Counted from the first letter of the stretch, positions 39,636 to 48,648 are shown. The stretch is DNA of 64,000 bases from Flavobacteriaceae bacterium (GCA_029248185.1 JAQWJV010000041.1:1-64000), one strand, 5' to 3'. Translations and numbers: made by a program. The notes: a model not told the origin generated them from the letters alone.

Positions 39636-39709
39636 ATAAAGTATAATGATTGGATTGATGTCGGTTACTGGCAATACTCCCTGAACAAAGAATAAAAATC
39701 TAAATATTC

Positions 39710-41050
39710 CTATTCCTCCATTGAAAAATCTTCCATAAACTTTGTCGTATACACTCCCTTTACATAGGCAGGGTCACTCATTAGTTGTAAGTGGAAGGGG
39801 ATGGTTGTTTTAATCCCTTCAACGATAAACTCTTCTAAGGCACGCTTCATCTTACTGATTGCGCCCTCTCTGGTTTGCGCAGTAGTAATGAGCTTGGCAA
39901 TCATAGAGTCGTAATGGGGAGGTATCACATACCCACTGTACACATGTGTATCGATTCGCACTCCATGCCCTCCAGGGAGGTGGAGATTTGAAATCAATCC
40001 AGGACTGGGTCTAAAACCATTTTCAGGGTCTTCAGCATTAATTCGACATTCAATAGAATGGAGTTTAGGTAAATAATGTTTCCCTGATATTTTTTCACCT
40101 GCAGCAACTTTAATTTGCTCACAAATCAAATCAAAATCAATGACCTGTTCGGTTATGGGGTGTTCTACCTGAATCCTTGTATTCATTTCCATAAAATAGA
40201 AATTTCGGTGTTTGTCCACCAAAAATTCAATGGTCCCCGCTCCTTCGTATTTTATATACTCGGCTGCTTTCACAGCGGCTTCACCCATTTTCTTTCTTAA
40301 AGCATCCGTCATAAACGGAGAAGGTGTCTCCTCAGTTAACTTTTGGTGACGCCTTTGTATGGAACAATCACGCTCTGATAAATGACAGGCTTTCCCCGAT
40401 GAATCTCCTACAATTTGAATTTCAATATGACGGGGTTCTTCGATCAGTTTTTCCATGTACATACCGTCATTTCCAAAAGCCGCTTTGGCTTCTTGACGCG
40501 CACTCTCCCATGCTTTTTGAAGCTCATCTTCTTTCCAAACTGCACGCATTCCTTTTCCACCTCCACCGGCAGTCGCTTTGAGCATGACAGGATAGCCAAA
40601 TTCTTTAGCGATGGTTCGGGCTTCCTCCAATGATTCCAAAAGTCCTTCAGAACCAGGGATGGTAGGTACTCCTGCTGCTTTCATTGTTGCTTTAGCAGAA
40701 GCTTTATCACCCATTTGATCGATCATGGATGCAGAGGCACCAATAAATTTTATTTCGTGTTCTTCACAAATTTTTGAAAATTTAGCGTTTTCAGACAAAA
40801 AACCATATCCTGGATGAATGGCGTCTGCATTGGTAATTTCAGCTGCAGCAATAATATTAGGAATCTTTAAGTAAGATTCGCTACTTGGGGCAGGCCCTAT
40901 ACAAACTGCCTCATCTGCAAAACGAACATGTAAGCTATCGGCATCTGCCTTAGAATAAACAGCAACCGTTTTAACGCCCATTTCTTTACATGTGCGAATG
41001 ATACGCATGGCAATCTCTCCACGATTGGCAATTAATATTTTATTAAACAT
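39710..41050 (-). CDS. accC: Acetyl-CoA carboxylase, biotin carboxylase subunit
   Basis: Carboxylates the biotin of AccB with bicarbonate and ATP, the first half-reaction of fatty acid synthesis. ATP-grasp elements are clear: [15 protein letters not shown] near residue 159, [11 protein letters not shown] near residue 288, and the N-terminal [16 protein letters not shown]. 446 residues. Last gene of fabH-accB-accC, 9 nt after accB. Confidence 0.97.
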   Translation of the reverse strand: MFNKILIANRGEIAMRIIRTCKEMGVKTVAVYSKADADSLHVRFADEAVCIGPAPSSESYLKIPNIIAAAEITNADAIHPGYGFLSENAKFSKICEEHEIKFIGASASMIDQMGDKASAKATMKAAGVPTIPGSEGLLESLEEARTIAKEFGYPVMLKATAGGGGKGMRAVWKEDELQKAWESARQEAKAAFGNDGMYMEKLIEEPRHIEIQIVGDSSGKACHLSERDCSIQRRHQKLTEETPSPFMTDALRKKMGEAAVKAAEYIKYEGAGTIEFLVDKHRNFYFMEMNTRIQVEHPITEQVIDFDLICEQIKVAAGEKISGKHYLPKLHSIECRINAEDPENGFRPSPGLISNLHLPGGHGVRIDTHVYSGYVIPPHYDSMIAKLITTAQTREGAISKMKRALEEFIVEGIKTTIPFHLQLMSDPAYVKGVYTTKFMEDFSMEE

Positions 41051-41059
41051 AAGGGAGGT

Positions 41060-41542
41060 TTAAGAAGGGTTTATCACAAACAGTGGCTGATCAAATTCTA
41101 CAGGAGAAGCATCATCCACTAAAATTTTAACAATGGTTCCGCTTACTTCTGATTCAATTTCATTGAAGAGTTTCATGGCTTCAATTACGCACAAAACATC
41201 CCCTTCTGAAATCGTATTCCCGACCTCAACAAAATTGGGCTTGTCTGGTGCTGCTTTTCGATAAAAAGTGCCAATAATTGGAGATTTGATGGTAATAAAA
41301 TGATCCTCCGCTTTTTCTGCAACGGGAGCTACAGCTTCAGGTACCGCAACAGCTGGTGCTGACTGAAGTTGAACCGGTGCAGGAACGGTTTGAATTTGTT
41401 GAACCATACCCGTTGTTTCCACAAGAGGTTGATCTGAACCCGTTTTGATGGTGATTTTAATGTCTTCCATCTCAAGTTTCACTTCTTGTGCTCCTGATTT
41501 AGCAACAAATTTGATTAAGTTTTGAATGTCTTTAATATCCAT
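41060..41542 (-). CDS. accB: Acetyl-CoA carboxylase biotin carboxyl carrier protein
   Basis: Carries biotin between the carboxylase and the transferase. The biotinylated Lys lies in CVIEAMKLFNEIE near residue 126. The N-terminal 30 residues are helical and a Pro/Ala/Val-rich linker (about 45-80) is typical. 160 residues. It lies between fabH (20 nt upstream) and accC (9 nt downstream). Confidence 0.97.
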   Translation of the reverse strand: MDIKDIQNLIKFVAKSGAQEVKLEMEDIKITIKTGSDQPLVETTGMVQQIQTVPAPVQLQSAPAVAVPEAVAPVAEKAEDHFITIKSPIIGTFYRKAAPDKPNFVEVGNTISEGDVLCVIEAMKLFNEIESEVSGTIVKILVDDASPVEFDQPLFVINPS

Positions 41543-41562
41543 ATCTATTTTTCAATTGATTT

Positions 41563-42567
41563 TTAATAGGCCCATGTGAGGTGCGCCGCACCCCAAGTGA
41601 ATCCACCGCCAAATGCAGCGAAAACGAGCTTGTCTCCTTTTTTAAATTTTGATTCGTAATCGTATAATAAAAGCGGCAAAGTAGCCGCAGTGGTATTGCC
41701 GTATCGGTCAATATTCATGAGTACCTTGTCGTTAGATAAATCCAAACGATTGGATGTAGCATCAATGATTCTTTTATTTGCTTGGTGTGGAATAAGATAA
41801 TCTATCTTACCCTCTTCTAAGTTGTTGCGCTTCATAATTTGCTCTGCAACATGTGCCATTTCAGACACAGCATACTTGAAGACAACTTTTCCTTCTTGAT
41901 GAATATTGTTCCAACCCTGATCCAATGTGTCTTGAGTTGTAGGATGTAAAGATCCTCCCGAAAGAATTCGTAATGCCATTCTTTCGCTTCCGTTGCTTCT
42001 AAAATATTCATCTTCCCACCCGAATTCATTGGGACTTGGCTCGAATAAAACAGCACCCCCCCCGTCACCAAAAATAATACAGGTAGTTCGATCCGTATAA
42101 TCTACAATAGAAGACATTTTATCTGCCCCAATGAGCAGTATTTTTTTATATCGTCCAGAGCTTATGTAGGCTGCTGCAGAACTCATTCCATATAGGAATC
42201 CCGAACAGGCTGCATTTAAGTCATAAGCAAAAGCGTTTGTTGCCCCAATACTTGAAGCCACGTAAGCTGCGGTGGCTGCTACATGTATGTCGGGTGTAAT
42301 GGTCGCTACCAAAACCAAATCAAGGGTACTTGGATCAAGATTCTTTTTTGATATTAAATCGTTGGCTGCTTGTATGGCAAGATATGAAGTCGCTTTTTCA
42401 GGATCTTTTAGAATACGACGTTCTTTTATACCAGTTCGTGAAGTTATCCATTCATCGTTCGTATCGACCATTTTTTCTAAATCTTGATTAGATAAAATTG
42501 TATCTGGAACGTATCCTCCCACTGCAGTAATAGCTGCTTTTAGCACTTGATTACTCCCTTGATTCAT
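41563..42567 (-). CDS. fabH: 3-oxoacyl-ACP synthase III
   Basis: Condenses acetyl- or branched acyl-CoA with malonyl-ACP to start fatty acid synthesis. The catalytic Cys is in NAACSGFLYG near residue 120, the His in IPHQANKRI near residue 256 and the Asn in YGNTTAATLP near residue 286. 334 residues. The gene has its own promoter after the rpmF terminator and starts the fabH-accB-accC unit. Confidence 0.96.
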   Translation of the reverse strand: MNQGSNQVLKAAITAVGGYVPDTILSNQDLEKMVDTNDEWITSRTGIKERRILKDPEKATSYLAIQAANDLISKKNLDPSTLDLVLVATITPDIHVAATAAYVASSIGATNAFAYDLNAACSGFLYGMSSAAAYISSGRYKKILLIGADKMSSIVDYTDRTTCIIFGDGGGAVLFEPSPNEFGWEDEYFRSNGSERMALRILSGGSLHPTTQDTLDQGWNNIHQEGKVVFKYAVSEMAHVAEQIMKRNNLEEGKIDYLIPHQANKRIIDATSNRLDLSNDKVLMNIDRYGNTTAATLPLLLYDYESKFKKGDKLVFAAFGGGFTWGAAHLTWAY

Positions 42568-42603
42568 TATAGATTTTCAGTAGAAAAATACATTAACACG
42601 AAG

Positions 42604-42634
42604 TGAAGATAGTAGTTTTTTGATGCAATCAAAA
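42604..42634 (-). promoter_or_regulatory. Promoter for fabH-accB-accC
   Basis: On the minus strand TTTTG (42634-42630) and TATCTTCA (42611-42604) are 18 nt apart, a good Bacteroidota -33/-7 pair, about 37 nt before the fabH ATG. Confidence 0.5.
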
Positions 42635-42643
42635 CAATTGTAA

Positions 42644-42671
42644 TAAAAAGAGCCCTCCTAAACGGAGAGCT
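42644..42671 (-). terminator. Intrinsic terminator after rpmF
   Basis: On the minus strand AGCTCTCC (42671-42664) pairs with GGAGGGCT (42658-42651) around a 5-nt loop, with one G-U pair, followed by CTTTTTATT. It separates the DUF177-rpmF transcript from fabH. Confidence 0.7.
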
Positions 42672-42690
42672 GTTTATTATAACTTATTTC

Positions 42691-42888
42691 TTATGCCTCA
42701 GCGGTAGCTGCAGCATCAACAAGGACCTTACCTCGGTAGTACAATTTCCCTTCATGCCAATGCGCACGGTGATAAAGATGTGCTTCACCAGTGGTTGTAC
42801 AAGTTGCGATTTGTTGGTCGGCCGCTTTGTAATGCGTACGTCTTTTGTCTCTTCTTGTTTTGGAAATTTTCCGTTTAGGATGTGCCAT
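42691..42888 (-). CDS. rpmF: 50S ribosomal protein bL32
   Basis: Small ribosomal protein with the standard start [20 protein letters not shown]. The region that carries zinc cysteines in some lineages is cysteine-poor here (one Cys in [16 protein letters not shown]). 65 residues. It follows the DUF177 gene by 24 nt, and a terminator lies 20 nt after its stop. Confidence 0.97.
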   Translation of the reverse strand: MAHPKRKISKTRRDKRRTHYKAADQQIATCTTTGEAHLYHRAHWHEGKLYYRGKVLVDAAATAEA

Positions 42889-42912
42889 AATATTTGTTTT
42901 ACGTGATCGCTC

Positions 42913-43434
42913 TTACAAGAGATCTTTTAATTTATTCCAACGAGGGTCTTCACCTCCGTTTAAATTTTCTTCTTTAGGTTCTAGATCTTTGAGTTTTTTT
43001 ACAATATCACTTTGTAAAGTACCATCTTCAATTCCTGGATGAATCCGTTTCAAAGGAATCGCCAAAATAATAAGTTCATAAATATATTGGGCGACGTTTA
43101 TTTGATAGCTCCCTTCTGGCAAGATGATTATCTCATCTGAGCTGCTTTCTGTATTCGATCCAAATTTGACTAATAAATCAAATTGGGAATCGAGGGGAAG
43201 ATCAAATAATTCAGTTGAAACATCACAAGGAAGGATTACTTTTCCTTGAACATCGAAACTTAATTCTAAAAAGCTTGGCTTTTTATCCAAAACAAGTTTG
43301 GCTTCAAGTTGTGCTTGATCAAAATCGGTATACTCAAAATGTGCAAAGAACGTATTGTCTATTGGAAAAGAAAAGCTGTGTTTTCCGTCTTTTAACCCCA
43401 CAAATGGGATAGTAAATTCTTTCAACACTTCCAT
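42913..43434 (-). CDS. DUF177 (YceD) family protein
   Basis: YceD-type proteins are widely encoded just before rpmF and are linked to rRNA or ribosome metabolism, with no settled function in Bacteroidota. The sequence has VQGKVILPCDVSTELFDLPL in the middle and ends RWNKLKDLL, typical of the family. I chose the ATG at 43434 over an upstream in-frame ATG at 43455; this gives 173 residues. Upstream of rpmF on the same strand. Confidence 0.88.
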   Translation of the reverse strand: MEVLKEFTIPFVGLKDGKHSFSFPIDNTFFAHFEYTDFDQAQLEAKLVLDKKPSFLELSFDVQGKVILPCDVSTELFDLPLDSQFDLLVKFGSNTESSSDEIIILPEGSYQINVAQYIYELIILAIPLKRIHPGIEDGTLQSDIVKKLKDLEPKEENLNGGEDPRWNKLKDLL

Positions 43435-43452
43435 TGTTCTCCAATTGAGCGG

Positions 43453-43460
43453 CAAATTTA
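43453..43460 (-). promoter_or_regulatory. Perfect -7 box for the DUF177-rpmF unit
   Basis: On the minus strand TAAATTTG (43460-43453) matches TAnnTTTG, 26 nt before the ATG at 43434. This also supports the shorter start, because a start at 43455 would lie inside the box. No clear -33 TTG. Confidence 0.45.
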
Positions 43461-43604
43461 TAAAAAAAATTAATGTAACACGTTAAAATTGCAGGGATTA
43501 TAATTTATGCTGCTTAACAGGCTCTTTTTAAAATGATTTGGAAAGCCATTAACTTATTGTGGATAAGATTAAAAAAAAAGATATCTTGAAATGAAATTAT
43601 TATC

Positions 43605-44526
43605 TTGAATTCATACGCTCAAAAAATTACAACTGCATTTCCCTGGATTGTAGCTTTATTTTCGTTCACGGCACTTCTCCATCCTCCCTTGTTCACTTGG
43701 TTTCAGGGAAGTCTTATCACATTGGGTTTGGGCGGAATTATGCAGGGTATGGGATTGACACTGCACGCCTCTGACTTCAAACAAATAGTAAAGCATCCCA
43801 AATGGGTGCTCCTTGGAATTGGATTACAATTTATTGTTATGCCCAGTTTGGGATGGGGCTTAGGAAAAGTTTTTGAATTACCCCCTTTTTTTGCAGTAGG
43901 GTTAATTTTAGTTTCTTGTTGTCCGGGGGGTACGGCTTCAAATGTGATTGCTTATCTGGCAAAAGCCAAGGTAGCGCTTTCTGTTTGCATGACGGCTATT
44001 TCTACTTTAGCAGCCATTTTAATTACCCCTTTTCTAACGAGTCAACTCTCTGGAAATTATGTTAATGTAAATGCTGCAGGCCTTTTGTATTCTACTTTAA
44101 AAGTGGTTTTATTTTCCCCTTTTATTAGGTGTTATTTTAAATCGATATCTCCCAAAACAGACTGCCAAAATATTACCTGTAGCACCTGCTGTAGCGGTTT
44201 TACTCATTACACTTATCGTGGCAAGTATCATGGGTCAGGGTAAGGAAATTATTTTAAATTCAGGAATGGATTTGATTCTAGCGTTGGTTTGTCTTCATTT
44301 GACGGGATTTGTACTCGGCTTTTTGATTAGTCTCGGTTTATTTAAAAACTGGAGTGTAGCCAAAACTATTTCGATAGAAGTAGGAATGCAAAATTCAGGC
44401 TTAGGGGTGGTTCTCGCTCGAGAAAATTTCACAAACCCCATGGTAGCCATTCCAGCCGCAATTTCAAGTCTGATTCATTCTTTATTAGGAAGCCTTTTTG
44501 TAAGTCTTTTTAAAAATAAAAGCTAA
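43605..44526 (+). pseudogene. Frameshifted bile acid:sodium symporter family protein
   Basis: A membrane transporter of the BASS/PanS family split between two frames. The first part (from a TTG at 43605) has IMQGMGLTLHASDF and the family motif CCPGGTASNVIAYLAKA. Near LLYSTLKVVLF it shifts out of frame; the +1 frame continues ...GVILNRYLP and joins QTAKILPVAP, LIVASIMGQGKEI and the C-terminal GMQNSGLG block. Removing one T from the TTTT run at 44112-44115 restores about 306 residues. It stands on the plus strand between pdxA and the DUF177 gene, splitting a cluster that is usually contiguous. Substrate unknown. Confidence 0.8.
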
Positions 44527-44534
44527 CTGTTCTT

Positions 44535-45542
44535 TTACTCTTTTGTCTCTTCTCGCTGAAGAAAAATTGAACGGGCGCAATACACTGCTGCAGTAAAAGA
44601 ACTTGGATCCGCTTCTCCTTTTCCTGCCAGATCGAAAGCCGTACCGTGATCTGGAGAGGTTCTTACATGGCTCAAGCCCGCAGTGAAATTGACTCCTTGA
44701 CCAAAGGATAAAGTTTTAAATGGAATTAAGCCTTGGTCATGATAGGTTGCCAATACAGCATCAAATTTGGTATAGCTTTGGTTACCAAAAAATCCATCCG
44801 CAGGATAGGGTCCAAAAACTAAACTCCCTTTTTGAGCCCATTTTTTTATTAACGGACTCAAAAGTGTATCGTCTTCCTCTCCAATCACACCATTATCTCC
44901 AGTATGTGGGTTAATTCCCAAAACTGCAATTTTTGGACGTTGAATTCCAAAATCTTGAATTAAACTCTTTTCAAGTGAGGCTATTTTTACGTTAATTTTT
45001 TCTTCATTTAAAAACCCAACAACGTCTTTAAGTGGGATATGATCACTCATTAGTGCTACTTTGAGCGTATCCGTTACCATAAACATCAAACTTTCACCCG
45101 CTAGTTGCTTGTTGAGGTAATCGGTATGTCCTGGAAACTTGAAGGAATCCGATTGAATGCTTTTTTTATGAATTGGTGCCGTTACCAAGACATCAACCGC
45201 TCCATTTTTTAGTGCAAGGGTTGCTGCTTCTAAGGAAGTAATCGCGTGCGCCCCTGCTTCTTGCTGTTCTTTTCCATAAGCAATTGGAAAAGGAGTGCTC
45301 CAAACATCAACAACATTTAACTGCCCCTTATTTGGATTTTTTAAATTTTTAAGTCTAAAAATACTTGTTGAAAGGCCTAACTTTTTTCGCTCTTCAATAC
45401 AATTATTAGCATGTGCAAAAACAATAGGGGTAAAAAAGTCAAAAATTCGCTTATCCTCAAACGCTTTTAAAATAATTTCAAACCCTATCCCATTGGGGTC
45501 CCCAACAGAAATACCGACTCTAATTTTTGGGATTGCGCTCAT
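44535..45542 (-). CDS. pdxA: 4-hydroxythreonine-4-phosphate dehydrogenase
   Basis: Oxidises 4-phosphohydroxy-L-threonine in pyridoxal phosphate synthesis. GISVGDPNGIGFEI opens the protein; the metal-binding His residues lie in KFPGHTDYLNKQ, ATYHDQGLIPFK and RTSPDHGTAFDLAGK. 335 residues. It converges on the broken symporter gene and diverges from ribE. Confidence 0.95.
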   Translation of the reverse strand: MSAIPKIRVGISVGDPNGIGFEIILKAFEDKRIFDFFTPIVFAHANNCIEERKKLGLSTSIFRLKNLKNPNKGQLNVVDVWSTPFPIAYGKEQQEAGAHAITSLEAATLALKNGAVDVLVTAPIHKKSIQSDSFKFPGHTDYLNKQLAGESLMFMVTDTLKVALMSDHIPLKDVVGFLNEEKINVKIASLEKSLIQDFGIQRPKIAVLGINPHTGDNGVIGEEDDTLLSPLIKKWAQKGSLVFGPYPADGFFGNQSYTKFDAVLATYHDQGLIPFKTLSFGQGVNFTAGLSHVRTSPDHGTAFDLAGKGEADPSSFTAAVYCARSIFLQREETKE

Positions 45543-45566
45543 TCCTAGTTTTTATACTTATTTTTG
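45533..45566 (+). promoter_or_regulatory. Promoter for ribE
   Basis: TTG (45533-45535) and a perfect TATTTTTG (45559-45566) are 23 nt apart, and the ATG follows 26 nt after the box. This fits the Bacteroidota pattern; the -33 part overlaps the start of pdxA. Confidence 0.45.
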
Positions 45567-45592
45567 AAGCAAATGTAATTAAATAAAAACGC

Positions 45593-46180
45593 ATGTTTAC
45601 AGGAATTATTGAAGCTTTTGGAAAGGTTACAAAACTTGAAAAAGAAGACCGAAATTTACACATTACCCTAACAAGTGAGTTAGCTTCCGATTTAAAAATT
45701 GATCAAAGTGTCGCACACAATGGGGTGTGTCTAACTGTAGTTGCTTGTGATTCAACTTCCTATACCGTAACGGCCATAGACGAAACGCTTATTAAAACCA
45801 ATTTAGGCACGCTACAGGAGGGAGATTTAATCAATCTTGAGCGGGCTATGAAATTGGGAGATCGACTGGATGGACATATGGTGCAAGGGCATGTAGACCA
45901 AACTGCAGCATGTATAACCGCTTCAAATCAAGAAGGAAGTTGGACCTATACTTTTGTTTATCAACCCGATAAAGGAAATATTACTATCGAAAAAGGATCT
46001 ATTACTGTCAACGGAGTTAGCCTTACTGTTGTAGATTCTAAAGAAGATCGTTTTTCAGTAGCCATCATTCCCTATACCTATGAACAGACTAATTTTCACA
46101 AATTAGCTCCAGGTAGTATAGTCAATTTGGAGTTTGATTTAATAGGAAAGTATTTAACAAAACTCTATCAAAAAAAATAA
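45593..46180 (+). CDS. ribE: Riboflavin synthase
   Basis: Dismutates two lumazine molecules to riboflavin. Two lumazine-binding repeats are visible: MFTGIIEAFGKV with NGVCLTVVA in the first, and GHMVQGHVDQTA with NGVSLTVVDS in the second. 195 residues is standard. No FMN riboswitch-like element is seen in the short leader. It precedes the antiporter gene by 29 nt. Confidence 0.96.
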   Translation: MFTGIIEAFGKVTKLEKEDRNLHITLTSELASDLKIDQSVAHNGVCLTVVACDSTSYTVTAIDETLIKTNLGTLQEGDLINLERAMKLGDRLDGHMVQGHVDQTAACITASNQEGSWTYTFVYQPDKGNITIEKGSITVNGVSLTVVDSKEDRFSVAIIPYTYEQTNFHKLAPGSIVNLEFDLIGKYLTKLYQKK

Positions 46181-46209
46181 TTCCTTAGCTTTAATAAAAA
46201 ATAACCATA

Positions 46210-47478
46210 ATGAATTTACTAGAATTCACTGCGCTTTTACTCTCACTAGCCTCCGTTTTTTCGATTATTAATCTACGTATCCTCAAACTTCCTCAAACTA
46301 TCGGATTGATGGTATTGGCAATTGTATTGTCATTAATCATCATGATCTCAGGTTTGATTTCTCCTGACTTTTTAAATTTTATGACTCAACTCACCAAGGA
46401 GTTTGATTTTAGTGTTTTATTAATTGATGTCATGCTCCCCTTCCTATTGTTTGCAGGAGCCATTAGTGTGGACGTACACGAACTATTAAAAGATCGACTT
46501 ACCATCCTTGTCCTTGCTAGCTTCGGAGTTCTCTTTTCAACCTTTGCTGTTGGAACCGGTGTTTTTTGGTTGGTTCAACAGCCTTTTTTTGGTTTAAGCA
46601 CTCTAGGACTTAGTTATGTAGATTGTCTTCTCTTTGGTGCACTCATTGCCCCAACAGATCCCATCGCTGTATTGGCCATGGTCAAAAAAATGAACCTTTC
46701 TAAAATAACAGAAACTCGAATTGCAGGAGAATCATTATTTAATGACGGAATTGGTGTTGTTGTTTTTCTCACCTTACTGAGTATAAAAATCGAGGGCATT
46801 GACAATGTAACACTACAAAGTATTGGATCTCTTTTTGCTCAAGAAGTAATCGGTGGGATTGTTTTGGGTGGGGTCATGGGCTTTTTAGGCTTGAAATTGG
46901 TTAAATACATAGAAAATACCTATGTAGAATTAGAGGTTTTAATCACGCTTTCGCTTGTACTTTTGGTGCCAGTAATCTCTCATTTATTTCATTTTTCTGC
47001 GGTACTAGGAGTGGTGGTCATGGGTCTCTTTTTAAATCAAAATATTGATACTGATAAGGATCAAGATGGAGTTCAAAAGGCTATGGGAGATTATGTCTAC
47101 AAATTTTGGCATCTCTTGGATGAAACACTAAATGCTATATTATTCATTTTAATTGGCTTAGAAATTATCCCCATTCTTCAAAACTTTGATATTTCATATA
47201 TCATTGTCATTTTATTGGTGATCGTATTGGTTGTAATTTCCAGAGGTATTGGAGTCTTTGTTCCCATTTCAATTCTTTCAATTAAAAAGAAGTTTGAAAA
47301 AAACACAGCCCTTATTATCACTTGGGGAGGTCTCAGAGGTGGTCTCAGTATTGCTTTAGCATTGAATCTACCCGATTCTATTGGAAGCGGTAAAGAACTG
47401 ATTTTAATCCTTACTTATGCGGTTGTTTTATTCACCATTTTAGTTCAGGGACTCACCTTGAAAAAAATTGTAAAATAA
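46210..47478 (+). CDS. CPA1-type Na+(K+)/H+ antiporter
   Basis: Inner-membrane cation/proton antiporter. About 12 hydrophobic segments, with APTDPIAVLAMVKK near residue 152 and the ion-binding FNDGIGVVVF near residue 180, place it in the NhaP/CPA1 group. WGGLRGGLSIALAL near the C-terminus is also characteristic. 422 residues with no large cytosolic tail. It is probably co-transcribed with ribE. A new promoter-leader unit begins 25 nt after its stop. Confidence 0.9.
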   Translation: MNLLEFTALLLSLASVFSIINLRILKLPQTIGLMVLAIVLSLIIMISGLISPDFLNFMTQLTKEFDFSVLLIDVMLPFLLFAGAISVDVHELLKDRLTILVLASFGVLFSTFAVGTGVFWLVQQPFFGLSTLGLSYVDCLLFGALIAPTDPIAVLAMVKKMNLSKITETRIAGESLFNDGIGVVVFLTLLSIKIEGIDNVTLQSIGSLFAQEVIGGIVLGGVMGFLGLKLVKYIENTYVELEVLITLSLVLLVPVISHLFHFSAVLGVVVMGLFLNQNIDTDKDQDGVQKAMGDYVYKFWHLLDETLNAILFILIGLEIIPILQNFDISYIIVILLVIVLVVISRGIGVFVPISILSIKKKFEKNTALIITWGGLRGGLSIALALNLPDSIGSGKELILILTYAVVLFTILVQGLTLKKIVK

Positions 47479-47503
47479 GTGTCTCACAAAAGCTTCCTAT
47501 TGT

Positions 47504-47511
47504 TATATTTG
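47504..47511 (+). promoter_or_regulatory. Perfect -7 box of the structured leader transcript
   Basis: TATATTTG matches TAnnTTTG exactly in the gap after the antiporter gene. The transcript would start near 47517-47520. No -33 TTG at the usual spacing. Confidence 0.45.
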
Positions 47512-47557
47512 AAATGAGAAGTTAACGCTGTGACAACAGCTAAGTTTAATTTAATGT

Positions 47558-47632
47558 AGAAAGGAGGTGTCTTATGTTTTATGAAAATCATTTGAGGAAT
47601 CGTGAACAGCTGACACCTACATTCGTAGGGTC
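47558..47632 (+). promoter_or_regulatory. Bistable RNA leader with 12-nt Shine-Dalgarno sequence
   Basis: AGAAAGGAGGTG (47558-47569) is complementary to the 16S rRNA 3' tail over 12 nt, as known for Flavobacteriia, and sits 4 nt before an ATG. Its 3' part AGGTGTC (47565-47571) pairs perfectly with GACACCT (47612-47618). The same downstream strand can instead fold as GAC-A-CCTAC (47612-47620) with GTAGG-GTC (47625-47632) around ATTC. The two folds exclude each other: one hides the ribosome site, the other frees it. A small stem GCTGT/ACAGC precedes at 47527-47540. A terminator follows. This looks like a cis-regulatory switch. I cannot match it to a known RNA family. Confidence 0.6.
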
Positions 47633-47639
47633 TCTGTAA
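47574..47639 (+). CDS. 21-residue leader ORF
   Basis: ATG to TAA, encoding a 21-residue peptide that starts MFYENHLRNR and ends PTFVGSL. It is the only start in the window preceded by a long Shine-Dalgarno sequence at proper spacing. There is no run of regulatory codons (no Trp, Cys or repeated residue), so classic amino-acid attenuation is unlikely. Its second half overlaps both alternative hairpin arms, so a translating ribosome would change the RNA fold. It could act as a leader peptide, a small protein, or simply a ribosome-loading device. Confidence 0.5.
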   Translation: MFYENHLRNREQLTPTFVGSL

Positions 47640-47655
47640 CTTTCCTTATCTATAC

Positions 47656-47683
47656 AAAGCGGACCGATGGGTCCGCTTTTTTT
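47656..47683 (+). terminator. Strong intrinsic terminator immediately before the 2OG oxygenase gene
   Basis: A 10-bp perfect stem (AAAGCGGACC with GGTCCGCTTT, loop GATG) runs into seven T at 47677-47683. The next start codon is only 12 nt later, leaving no room for a promoter in between. The terminator therefore either controls read-through into that gene or ends a stand-alone RNA. Confidence 0.85.
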
Positions 47684-47695
47684 AATTTATTTGCG

Positions 47696-48640
47696 ATGCA
47701 ACACATTCCACAAGCGGATCTTACCGACTTTCTTTCTGGCAACCCTGCTCAAAAAAACGCCTTCGTTCAACACATTGGAAGTTCATTTCAAGAGATTGGT
47801 TTTCTAGCATTGAAAGGTCATTTTTTGGAAGAATCCCTTCAAGAAGATTTATACCGGGAGATCAAAGGTTTTTTTGCAATGCCTACTTTAAATAAGGAAG
47901 CTTATGAAATTCAAGGAGGAGGGGGTCAAAGAGGCTATACTGGTTTTGGAAAAGAACATGCAGAAGGTCGAACAACAGGGGATCTCAAAGAATTTTGGCA
48001 TTTTGGCCAAGACCTTAACGCCCATCCGAATCTCAAAGGAATTTACCCCGATAACATACACGTAAAAGAACTACATCACTTTAATTCCGTAGGGAATCAA
48101 GTCTTTAAAAAATTAGAAAAAACCGCTGAAGTATTACTCCAGGCCATTGCTTTATATCTAGGGTTAGATGAATTTTATTTTGATCCCTATATCCAAGAAG
48201 GAAATTCCATTCTCAGGGCCATACATTATCCACCCATCACCCAAGCACCTGAAGAAGCAGAACGGGCGGCAGCGCATGGGGATATAAATTTAATTACTCT
48301 TTTAATGGGGTCCCAGGGGGGCGGTTTACAAGTATTAAACCGTAATGAAAAATGGATTGATGCAGTAGCTGCTCCAGATGAATTGATGATCAATATTGGA
48401 GATATGCTTTCTCGACTTACTAACAATCATTTACCCTCAACCATCCACCGTGTGGTAAATCCACCTCAAGAAGAATGGGGAAAGGCACGCTTTTCACTCC
48501 CGTTTTTTATGCATCCTGTTCCAAAAATGCCGTTGAATTGTTTGCCTCAAATGATCGATGAAACGCATCCCAAGAAGTATGAAGATATTGAGGCGGGTGC
48601 TTTTTTACATGAACGCCTGGTGGCCTTAGGTCTATTGTAA
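47696..48640 (+). CDS. 2-oxoglutarate/Fe(II)-dependent oxygenase (isopenicillin N synthase-like)
   Basis: Soluble oxygenase of the isopenicillin-N-synthase-like superfamily. The iron ligands are His and Asp in AAHGDINLITLL near residue 193 and the distal His in STIHRVVNP near residue 248; the 2-oxoglutarate Arg is in KARFSLPFF. An N-terminal DIOX-N-like part is present (PQADLTDFLSG). 314 residues. The substrate is unknown. It begins 12 nt after a strong terminator, so expression probably depends on attenuation by the upstream leader; a TAACTTTC sequence at 47637-47644 is an alternative weak promoter. It converges on the nucleotidyltransferase gene. Confidence 0.85.
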   Translation: MQHIPQADLTDFLSGNPAQKNAFVQHIGSSFQEIGFLALKGHFLEESLQEDLYREIKGFFAMPTLNKEAYEIQGGGGQRGYTGFGKEHAEGRTTGDLKEFWHFGQDLNAHPNLKGIYPDNIHVKELHHFNSVGNQVFKKLEKTAEVLLQAIALYLGLDEFYFDPYIQEGNSILRAIHYPPITQAPEEAERAAAHGDINLITLLMGSQGGGLQVLNRNEKWIDAVAAPDELMINIGDMLSRLTNNHLPSTIHRVVNPPQEEWGKARFSLPFFMHPVPKMPLNCLPQMIDETHPKKYEDIEAGAFLHERLVALGLL

Positions 48641-48648
48641 GATCACAT

